A stretch of DNA of 9,250 nt from Thermoanaerobaculia bacterium (GTDB lineage: Bacteria > Acidobacteriota > Thermoanaerobaculia > Multivoradales > UBA5704), in assembly GCA_025937035.1 (NCBI GenBank), contig JAICSG010000109.1, positions 1 through 9,250 on the forward strand. Reading direction: 5' to 3'. Position 1 is the stretch's first letter. Each line of letters begins with the position of its first letter. The position numbers and the translations under genes are program-made. Below the pieces are notes generated by a model that made no database searches, was not told the origin of the DNA, and worked only from the letters and a program-made list of their open reading frames with translations. This document shows positions 1 to 8,644 of the stretch, piece after piece.

Positions 1-2083
<2,083 letters not shown>

Positions 2084-2095
2084 CTCGGACCTTTC

Positions 2096-3847
<1,752 letters not shown>

Positions 3848-3865
3848 GAAAGCTCCTTGCCCCGA

Positions 3866-4465
3866 TTACGACTCGGCAACGTAGGCTCTGCCGCTATGGA
3901 TCTCACGCGAGGCGCGCGCGTGCAGCGCCTCGCTCAAATGGTGCAGCCGCGACGCCAGGCTGGCGTCGATCTTCCGCCCTTCGATCTGGATGATGAGGCC
4001 GCCGATCACCGCCGGATCGACGTGCTCGATCAGCGACGGCTTGCGGCTGGTGGTGGCGGCGAGGGCCTCCGTCAGCCGGGCGCGCAGGGCGTCGGTGAGC
4101 GGCACGGCGGTGCGCACGTGGACGTCCATCCAGCCGCGCAGGTCGCGCAGCGCCGCCCGGTACTCCTCGGCGATGGCGCGCAGGGAGCCGAGGCGCCCCT
4201 TGCGGTTGATCACCAGGAGCGAATCGACCAGCAGGTCGCTCGCCTTGCCACGGAAGGCTCTCTCGATCGCCTCCGCGTGCGGCCCCTCCTCGACCAGCGG
4301 GCTGCCGAAGAACTGCTCGATCGCCGGGTTGCTGTCGAGATACCTCACCAGCTCAGTGAGCTCCTCCTGCAGCGCCTCGGCCTGCCCCTGCTCCTCGGCG
4401 ACGTGCAGGATCGCCTCGGCGTAGAGCCGGCCGATCTCCCGTCCGCGTTCGTCGACGTTCGCCAT
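3866..4465 (-). CDS. atpH: ATP synthase F1 subunit delta
   Basis: Peripheral-stalk subunit (OSCP homologue) that ties the top of the alpha-beta head to the b subunits. The 199-residue product is slightly longer than the common 175-185. The N-terminal helical domain begins with the typical GRLYAEAILHVAEEQG (residues 12-27). The C-terminal domain contains VDPAVIGGLIIQIEGRKIDAS (about 149-169), matching the conserved delta signature in which a hydrophobic GG-x-I strand precedes ID-x-S. The start codon lies 2 bases after the atpF stop with no convincing Shine-Dalgarno of its own, which suggests translational coupling. Position between atpF and atpA is canonical. Confidence 0.94.
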   Translation of the reverse strand: MANVDERGREIGRLYAEAILHVAEEQGQAEALQEELTELVRYLDSNPAIEQFFGSPLVEEGPHAEAIERAFRGKASDLLVDSLLVINRKGRLGSLRAIAEEYRAALRDLRGWMDVHVRTAVPLTDALRARLTEALAATTSRKPSLIEHVDPAVIGGLIIQIEGRKIDASLASRLHHLSEALHARASREIHSGRAYVAES

Positions 4466-4467
4466 GG

Positions 4468-5073
4468 CTAGTGCGCCTGCGGGCCCGAGCCGCTGATGCC
4501 GTCGATCGCCTCGGCGATCAGGCGCTCGTGATCCTTGGCCGAGAGCTCCCGGCCGATCACGCGCGCCGCCATGTCGGTGGCGAGGCGGGCGGAGAGGTCG
4601 TAGAGCTCGCGGGTGGCGGTGACGGTGGCGATCTGGATCTCGCGGCGGGCGCGGTCGATCATCTTGTCGGCCTCCACCTTGGCGGCGGCCTCGATCTTGC
4701 GCTTCACCACCTCGGCGTCGCGCCGGCCTTCCTCGACGATCGCGGTGGCCTCGCCCCGCGCGCCGGCCAACCGCTCTTCATACTGCTTCAGCCGCGCCTC
4801 GGCCTCGTCGCGGTCGTGCTTGGCCTTGGCGAGCGCCTCGTGGATGAAGCTCTCGCGCGTCTGCAGCGTGCTGAGGATCGGGCCCCAGGCGAACTTGCCG
4901 AGGACGACCAGCACGAGGACGAAGATGAGGACCGTCCAGAAGACGTTGCCGATGTCGCCCGCCAGCAGGCTGGGCTGCGCCTCGGCGCCCTCCGCGGCCA
5001 GCGCGGGAAGGGCGGTCAGGGCCAACGCGGCCAGTAGAAACAACGCTCTTTTGATCATGCCGTTTGCTCGCAT
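4468..5073 (-). CDS. atpF: ATP synthase Fo subunit b with N-terminal signal-like segment
   Basis: Membrane-anchored peripheral-stalk subunit. The 201-residue product has a hydrophobic stretch at residues 9-27 ending in ALA-AEG, which resembles a secretory signal with an AxA cleavage site. The expected single membrane helix follows (about 43-60, VFWTVLIFVLVLVVLG), then FAWGPI. From residue 75 to about 185 it is a charged Ala/Glu/Arg/Lys-rich helix typical of the b dimer coiled coil. A second Met at residue 6 (5056-5058) could be the start, but only the upstream ATG at 5071-5073 has a good Shine-Dalgarno (GGAGG, 8 bases away), so I prefer it. That Shine-Dalgarno is inside an inverted repeat at 5079-5104. 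Signal-like extensions on b are seen in several bacterial phyla; whether this one is cleaved is unknown. Confidence 0.94.
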   Translation of the reverse strand: MRANGMIKRALFLLAALALTALPALAAEGAEAQPSLLAGDIGNVFWTVLIFVLVLVVLGKFAWGPILSTLQTRESFIHEALAKAKHDRDEAEARLKQYEERLAGARGEATAIVEEGRRDAEVVKRKIEAAAKVEADKMIDRARREIQIATVTATRELYDLSARLATDMAARVIGRELSAKDHERLIAEAIDGISGSGPQAH

Positions 5074-5078
5074 TCAAT

Positions 5079-5104
5079 GCCCCTCCCCGCGAGCGGGAAG
5101 GGGC
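5079..5104 (-). repeat. GC-rich inverted repeat covering the atpF ribosome binding site
   Basis: Two 12-base arms, read on the mRNA (minus) strand as GCCCCTTCCCGC and GCGGGGAGGGGC, are separated by 2 bases and are complementary at 11 of 12 positions. The transcript could form a very stable hairpin with a small loop in the 59-base atpE-atpF spacer. The downstream arm contains the GGGGAGGGG that serves as the atpF Shine-Dalgarno, so folding would hide it. There is no U-run after the stem on the minus strand, so it does not look like an intrinsic terminator. The sequence style also resembles the dispersed CCCTCCCCGC/GCGGGGAGGG palindromes scattered through many GC-rich genomes, so it may be a REP-like copy recruited here. 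The repeat itself is seen directly; the regulatory role is inferred. Confidence 0.7.
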
Positions 5105-5132
5105 GGAATCCTAAGTGGCGCCGGGCTCGCCT

Positions 5133-5492
5133 CTAGAGCGAGGCCAGCAGGCCGACGACGACCGCGAACAGCATGGCGCCCTCGATCAGCGCGGCGGTGA
5201 TGATCATGGCGGTGCTGATCTGGCCGGCCGCCTCGGGCTGGCGGGCGATCGCCTCGACCGCGCTGCCGCCGATGCGGCCGATGCCGAGGCCGCCGCCGAG
5301 CAGGGCGAGGCCGGCGCCGAGCGAGCCGCCCAGCTTGCGGGCGCCGTCCGTGGTCATCAGGCCGCCGTCATGGCTGGTGGCCGGGCCGGCCGCGGCATCC
5401 GCCTGCGCGTGGACCGGGGCCACCGAGGCGAACATCAGCACGAAGCCGAGGGCGATCATCATCAACGCGATTTTGGCCGTTCTCTTGCTCAT
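5133..5492 (-). CDS. atpE: ATP synthase Fo subunit c with N-terminal signal-like extension
   Basis: Proteolipid that forms the rotating ion-binding ring. The 119-residue product is longer than the typical 70-90. Residues 1-29 look like a secretory signal (Lys/Arg, then a hydrophobic core, then APVHA before QA), which would leave a mature protein of about 90 residues. Helix 1 has the glycine-rich face GAGLALLGGGLGIGRIGG (59-76). The polar loop is IARQPE (Arg84-Gln85-Pro86). Helix 2 carries the ion-binding carboxylate Glu104 in AALIEGAML. The Gln in helix 1 and the Ser or Thr after the carboxylate that mark sodium-type rings are absent (Ile and Gly occupy these places), so proton coupling is likely. 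AGGAAAGGA precedes the ATG. The gene is flanked by spacers of 79 and 59 bases, the widest in the operon. Confidence 0.96.
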   Translation of the reverse strand: MSKRTAKIALMMIALGFVLMFASVAPVHAQADAAAGPATSHDGGLMTTDGARKLGGSLGAGLALLGGGLGIGRIGGSAVEAIARQPEAAGQISTAMIITAALIEGAMLFAVVVGLLASL

Positions 5493-5571
5493 CGAAAAAG
5501 ATCCTTTCCTAGGGTCGGTACGCCCCCGCTCCCTCCGGGCAGGGCGAGTGTTTCGGGATCAAACGTGTCAA

Positions 5572-6441
5572 TCAGTGCGCCTGCGCCCCCGCGGCATGGT
5601 CGTCGTGGTGATGGAAGACGATCGACTGGCCGATGAACAGGGTCGTCAGGAAGGTGAAAATGAATGCCTGTAGAAAAGCGACGAAGATCTCCAGCAGATT
5701 GATCGCGATGCTGCCCGGCACCACCGGGAGGGCGACGAGGAGCCCGCCCGCGATGCCCTTCTCCGCGGCCGACAGGATGAAGCTCAGCAGCACCGCCAGC
5801 AGCACGTGGCCGGCCACCATGTTGGCGCAGAGACGGACGATCAGCGCGAAGATACGGGCGACGAGGCCCACGATCTCGATCGGGATCAGCAGCGGCGCCA
5901 GCCACAGGGGGCCGGGGCTGAAGTGGGCGAAGAACTGCCTGCCGCCCAACCGGACGCCGTTGACGATCACCATCCCCAGCGTGATCAGGGCCATCGTGCC
6001 GGTGATCCAGGGGTTCGCCGTCGCCGATCCGCCGATGGGCGCGCCGTGCACCTTGATCCAGTTGATCGGCAGGATACCCAGCAGGTTCACCGTCGTCACG
6101 AAGAAGAAGACGGTCCAGACGAACTTGATGAAGCGGTCGGTGTATGCGCCCAGGGCGGGCAGCGCGACCTCGTTGCGGAGGTACTCGCAGATCGCTTCGA
6201 CGGCGTTGCCCGCGCCCGTGGGGACCAGCGAGTCGACCTCGCCCGCCCCCCGGCGGCGGCGCACCGAGACCGGCACGAACAGGAGCAGCAGCACCGCCGC
6301 GATCAGCATCATCACGATGTGGCTGTCCAGCAGCGTGACCTTGCCCCCCTGGGTCAGCCACCCGAGGTTGGCCGGCCGCTGGATCATCGGATGCCGCACG
6401 ATGTGCTCGAGCGGATTTTCTGCCAGCATTGCGAGAACCAT
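5572..6441 (-). CDS. atpB: ATP synthase Fo subunit a
   Basis: Stator membrane subunit providing the proton half-channels beside the c-ring. The product has 289 residues and several membrane helices: about 43-59, 107-126, 146-163, 180-200, 210-225 and 245-276. The essential arginine is Arg203 in IVRLCANMVAGH, equivalent to E. coli Arg210. His212 occupies the E. coli Glu219 place and Glu251 (seven residues before Gln258 in FLQAFIF) occupies the His245 place. This is the swapped pair also found in mitochondria and many bacteria, so the channel residues are intact. The C terminus is His-rich (FHHHDDH and on). GGAG lies 8 bases before the chosen ATG. A second Met at residue 5 is a less supported start. 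The gene follows atpI by 21 bases. Confidence 0.96.
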   Translation of the reverse strand: MVLAMLAENPLEHIVRHPMIQRPANLGWLTQGGKVTLLDSHIVMMLIAAVLLLLFVPVSVRRRRGAGEVDSLVPTGAGNAVEAICEYLRNEVALPALGAYTDRFIKFVWTVFFFVTTVNLLGILPINWIKVHGAPIGGSATANPWITGTMALITLGMVIVNGVRLGGRQFFAHFSPGPLWLAPLLIPIEIVGLVARIFALIVRLCANMVAGHVLLAVLLSFILSAAEKGIAGGLLVALPVVPGSIAINLLEIFVAFLQAFIFTFLTTLFIGQSIVFHHHDDHAAGAQAH

Positions 6442-6462
6442 TCTTCCGTCTCCAATTCCGAT

Positions 6463-6855
6463 TCAAAAGCCGCGGACCGCGTACCGGACGTCGAGCGCGA
6501 TCTGCGCCGCGTACCCCAGCGCGATCCAGACGATCAGGGGGCGTGTCTCAAACACCCCTGAGAGTCCCACCGAAACCCCCAGGACGATCAGCACCGCGAG
6601 GCGGACCGCCGTCGAGAGCAGCCCCTGGACGGGCGAGGGCGAGGCCCCCGACCTCCGGGCCAGCAGGATGGGCACCGCGCCCACCCCCGAGGCGATCAGC
6701 CCGATCACGAGCCCCGCGATCATCGCCGGGAGCGCGCCGTCGCCGCCCAATCGCCGGGTCGGCACGTATCCCAACAGAGCGGCGGCGACACCGATCGCGA
6801 CCGCCCACACGAGGAACCGCAGGTACTCCGCGGCCGGCGACCTGGAGGCGCTCAT
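6463..6855 (-). CDS. atpI: ATP synthase assembly protein I (AtpI-like) membrane protein
   Basis: Small membrane protein of 130 residues with four predicted helices at about 12-31, 42-62, 80-100 and 105-125. It lies directly before atpB, as atpI does in classical operons. In characterised species AtpI helps assemble the c-ring and may work with AtpZ. Sequence conservation in this family is weak, so the call rests mainly on length, four-helix topology and position. The ATG overlaps the stop of the upstream AtpZ-like gene in an ATGA tetramer, which implies translational coupling. An Arg-containing loop near residues 67-68 separates the two helix pairs. Confidence 0.8.
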   Translation of the reverse strand: MSASRSPAAEYLRFLVWAVAIGVAAALLGYVPTRRLGGDGALPAMIAGLVIGLIASGVGAVPILLARRSGASPSPVQGLLSTAVRLAVLIVLGVSVGLSGVFETRPLIVWIALGYAAQIALDVRYAVRGF

Positions 6856-7109
6856 CGCGTCTCGTCGCCGTTAGTTTTCTTGATCTCGTTCGCCGGTCCC
6901 CGGGTGGCGAGCAACGATTGCCGGATCAGGTTGTACATCCCGCCGATCAGGCCCAGGACCGCGCCGGTCAGGAGCCCCCAGGGGGAGGTCCCGAAGTGGC
7001 GGTCCCAGAGATATCCGACGAAGATGAACCCGCCGACCGCCGCCACCAGCTCGAACCCGATGCTGGACAACTTGGACCAATCGCTTCCGGACTTCGGCTC
7101 TCCAGGCAT
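6852..7109 (-). CDS. atpZ: AtpZ/AtpI-family ATP synthase accessory membrane protein
   Basis: Protein of 85 residues with two membrane helices (about 15-34 and 43-62) joined by GYLWDRHFGTSPWG. This matches the AtpZ-type pattern in which a Gly-rich helix is followed by L-D-x-x-x-GT-x-P and a second Gly-rich helix ending in N-x-x-R (here MYNLIR). AtpZ proteins usually head atp operons. In alkaliphilic Bacillus, AtpZ with AtpI has been linked to divalent cation supply and enzyme assembly; the role here is inferred. The frame stays open far upstream, but the ATG at 7107-7109 is the natural start: GAGGT precedes it by 4-5 bases and the sequence from there matches the family length. It is the first gene of the operon, downstream of the promoter at 7173-7201. 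Confidence 0.88.
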   Translation of the reverse strand: MPGEPKSGSDWSKLSSIGFELVAAVGGFIFVGYLWDRHFGTSPWGLLTGAVLGLIGGMYNLIRQSLLATRGPANEIKKTNGDETR

Positions 7110-7172
7110 GATGACCTCGCCGCTGACGAAGGACCGCGTTCCGGACGCCCACACCCCTCCCGAGCGAGGCGG

Positions 7173-7201
7173 AGCATAGCAGGTTCGGGTGAGCTTGTGA
7201 A
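7173..7201 (-). promoter_or_regulatory. Candidate sigma70-type promoter for the ATP synthase operon
   Basis: Read on the minus strand, a -35 box TTCACA (7196-7201, five of six consensus bases) is followed by a 17-base spacer and the -10 box TATGCT (7173-7178). TGC lies immediately upstream of the -10, giving an extended -10 motif. Transcription would start near 7166, leaving a leader of about 57 bases before the atpZ ATG. Box quality, ideal spacing and location just ahead of the operon support it; the start site is inferred. Confidence 0.65.
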
Positions 7202-7214
7202 GACCTTCACAAGC
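7193..7214. promoter_or_regulatory. Perfect palindromic operator with CRP-type core
   Basis: Perfect inverted repeat with arms GCTTGTGAAG and CTTCACAAGC and a 2-base centre. Its core reads TGTGA, six bases, TCACA, which is the consensus for CRP-family regulators. The downstream arm contains the -35 box of the atp promoter, and the centre lies at about -37 to -38 from the predicted start. This is close to but not exactly the -41.5 used by class II activators, so repression by blocking RNA polymerase is as likely as activation. The neighbouring Rrf2 regulator is an alternative binder. No U-run follows, so it is not a terminator of the regulator gene. Confidence 0.7.
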
Positions 7215-7222
7215 GGAGGGGC

Positions 7223-7708
7223 TCAGCTCCGGATCACGGGGAGCAGCGAGGCAGAGGGAAGGTCGAGCGGCACGGAGATCCGCTGGGTCAGAATGTCGCG
7301 CTGGCGGTTGACCAGCTCCTCGAGCGTCATCTGGGAGAGGATGCGCTCGACCTCCTTCTTGACCGCCAGGAAGACCTCGCGGATGGCGCAGAACTCGGTC
7401 CCCACGTCGATCGTGCAGGGGAGGGAGAGGATCTGGTCGATCCCCGTGGTCTGCCCCTCCAGCGTGACCAGGATGTCGCGCAGGGTGATCTGGGACGCCC
7501 GCCGGCCGAGCACGTGGCCCCCTTGAGGCCCGCGGTTCGACTGGATCAGCCGGTCCTTGGAGAGGAGGGCGAGGATCTGGCGCAGATAGGGCTCGGGGAT
7601 CCCCTGGTGCTTGGCGATCTCGTGGCTGGTGACCGGCCCCTGGTCCGAGTGCATGCCGATGTAGAGCATCGCCCGGATGCCGTATTCGCCTTTGGTGGAG
7701 ATCTTCAT
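7223..7708 (-). CDS. Rrf2-family transcriptional regulator
   Basis: DNA-binding protein of 161 residues in the IscR/NsrR/CymR superfamily. The N-terminal winged helix begins MKISTKGEYGIRAMLYI and continues with a recognition region IPEPYLRQILALL (37-49) and wing RGPQGGHVLGR (59-69), all strongly family-like. Only two cysteines occur in the cluster-binding region, Cys98 and Cys107, eight residues apart. IscR has three at five-residue spacing plus a His, and here Arg110 takes that His position. Arg43 replaces the IscR Glu43 that tunes site choice. An iron-sulfur cluster is therefore possible but not assured. GAAGG lies before the ATG, which is 12 bases after the hydrolase stop, so the two genes are probably cotranscribed. 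It lies directly upstream of the atp promoter and may control it, itself, or distant genes. Confidence 0.92.
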   Translation of the reverse strand: MKISTKGEYGIRAMLYIGMHSDQGPVTSHEIAKHQGIPEPYLRQILALLSKDRLIQSNRGPQGGHVLGRRASQITLRDILVTLEGQTTGIDQILSLPCTIDVGTEFCAIREVFLAVKKEVERILSQMTLEELVNRQRDILTQRISVPLDLPSASLLPVIRS

Positions 7709-7720
7709 GATTGGCCTTCG

Positions 7721-8455
7721 TCAAAAGTCTAACACACCGCCCGCCCACTGGCGGCCCACGCGCCCGGCCCGCTCGGCCTCCACGAGGTCCGGCAGCTCCA
7801 GGAGATCGCGCAGGTCGCCGCCCCCGGTGTTGCGGGTGAGATGGAGCGCCCGCATCCCGGCCGCGACCGCCCCCTCGACGTCCTCCAGCCGGCCGTCCCC
7901 CACGTGGAGCGCCGCGGCGGGCCCGACCCCCAGCTCGGCCAGCGCGTGGAGGAAGATCCGCCGGTCCGGCTTCTCCACCCCCACCTTTTCGGAGTAGGCG
8001 ATGGTGCCGAGCCAGGAAGCGACCCTCAAGTCCGCGAGCAGGCCGGGGAGGCGGTGGTCCCAGTTGCTCACCACGCCGAGCCGTACCCCCTGGCGGGCCA
8101 GCGTGGCCAGCACCCCCGGCACCTCCGGATAGACCTCCCAGGCCGCGGCGGTGCCGAAGCGGTGGAAGAGCTCGGCCGCCGCGAACCGCGAGGGGGGAGG
8201 CGCCTCCTTCAGCTCGCAGACCCGTTCCAGGAAACGGGACCACCAGCCGCGCTCCCCCTCCGGATGGCTGGCGAAGCGGTCCCGCCCGGGGTCGGCGCTG
8301 CACGACAGCTCCTGCCAGACCACCGAGATCAGCCGCCGCGCCTCCTCGGGGCCGATCTCCAGGCCGTGGCGGCGGAGCACCTCGGAATAGATCTCTCCCA
8401 GGCGCGGGCTGTGGATCAGGGTGTGGGTGACGTCGAAGGTCACAGCCTCGATCAT
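7721..8455 (-). CDS. HAD-superfamily hydrolase (subfamily IA, REG-2/HDHD3-like)
   Basis: Predicted phosphatase-fold enzyme of 244 residues. HAD motifs occur in order: motif I FDVTHTL with nucleophile Asp8, motif II VVSNWD (Ser130), motif III VEKP (Lys162), and motif IV HVGDGRLED (Asp187, Asp192). An alpha-helical cap of roughly residues 17-105 between motifs I and II is typical of subfamily IA. The second aspartate of motif I, the usual general acid/base, is Thr10. This also occurs in P-type ATPases and some other HAD branches, so activity may differ from standard phosphatases. The substrate is not predictable. The ATG at 8453-8455 puts motif I at the usual place. No Shine-Dalgarno is evident, so a very short or absent leader is possible. 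It is probably cotranscribed with the Rrf2 gene. Confidence 0.88.
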   Translation of the reverse strand: MIEAVTFDVTHTLIHSPRLGEIYSEVLRRHGLEIGPEEARRLISVVWQELSCSADPGRDRFASHPEGERGWWSRFLERVCELKEAPPPSRFAAAELFHRFGTAAAWEVYPEVPGVLATLARQGVRLGVVSNWDHRLPGLLADLRVASWLGTIAYSEKVGVEKPDRRIFLHALAELGVGPAAALHVGDGRLEDVEGAVAAGMRALHLTRNTGGGDLRDLLELPDLVEAERAGRVGRQWAGGVLDF

Positions 8456-8463
8456 GGCTTGAG

Positions 8464-8469
8464 GATAAT
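8464..8469 (+). promoter_or_regulatory. Possible -10 element ahead of the small plus-strand ORF
   Basis: GATAAT matches five of six bases of the -10 consensus and would place a start near 8476, about 22 bases before the small ORF. No good -35 box lies 16-18 bases upstream. The same bases read CATTAT on the other strand, which could serve a nearly leaderless transcript of the HAD gene. It is weak either way. Confidence 0.25.
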
Positions 8470-8497
8470 GCTCCCGGGGCTGTGATAGGTTGCCGGA

Positions 8498-8644
8498 ATG
8501 CGCTCCCCCGTCCTCCGCGCCGCCCTCGCCCTCACCCTCTTCTCGGGGTGGATGGCGCTGCTCTTCTGGGGCTTCGCGCTCGGCGGCGGGGTCCACCTGC
8601 TGCTGGCGGGGGCGCTGGGGCTGTTCCCTTGGCGGGCGGTCTAG
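8498..8644 (+). CDS. Small hydrophobic membrane protein (48 residues), hypothetical
   Basis: Plus-strand ORF from ATG at 8498 to TAG at 8642-8644, too short for most gene callers. It has a basic N terminus (MRSPVLR), a hydrophobic stretch from about residue 9 to 27, then GGGVHLLLAGALGLF and a short PWRAV tail, giving one long or two short membrane segments. Nearly every codon ends in G or C (only CCT does not), which matches the coding style of this genome. From memory the LGG-x-x-HLLL stretch resembles the Lmo0937/DUF5670 small membrane protein family; this is an impression only. Its stop and that of the converging FAH gene share CTAG at 8641-8644. The ribosome binding site is weak (AGG about 9 bases upstream). 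Function unknown. Confidence 0.55.
   Translation: MRSPVLRAALALTLFSGWMALLFWGFALGGGVHLLLAGALGLFPWRAV

Noticed and set aside
5519..5548. Hairpin in the atpB-atpE spacer
   Set aside because: Only about five or six pairs (CGCCC with GGGCG) around a 16-base loop; too weak to call in GC-rich sequence.
5633..6874. 413-codon plus-strand open frame opposite atpB and atpI
   Set aside because: It is Ser/Arg/Thr/Ile-rich with no domain, and is fully antisense to two supported membrane proteins.
7150..7170. Second REP-like palindrome in the atpZ leader (CCCCTCCCGAGCGAGG)
   Set aside because: The arms pair over only about four bases, and the resemblance to the atpE-atpF element is compositional.
7193..7214. 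Intrinsic terminator of the Rrf2 gene
   Set aside because: The inverted repeat is perfect but no U-run follows on the minus strand, and it coincides with promoter boxes, so an operator fits better.
7110..8303. Long upstream extension of the atpZ reading frame across the Rrf2 and HAD genes
   Set aside because: The extension is Gly/Arg/Pro-rich and overlaps two genes with clear motifs in other frames. The ATG at 7107-7109 has a ribosome binding site and gives the family length.
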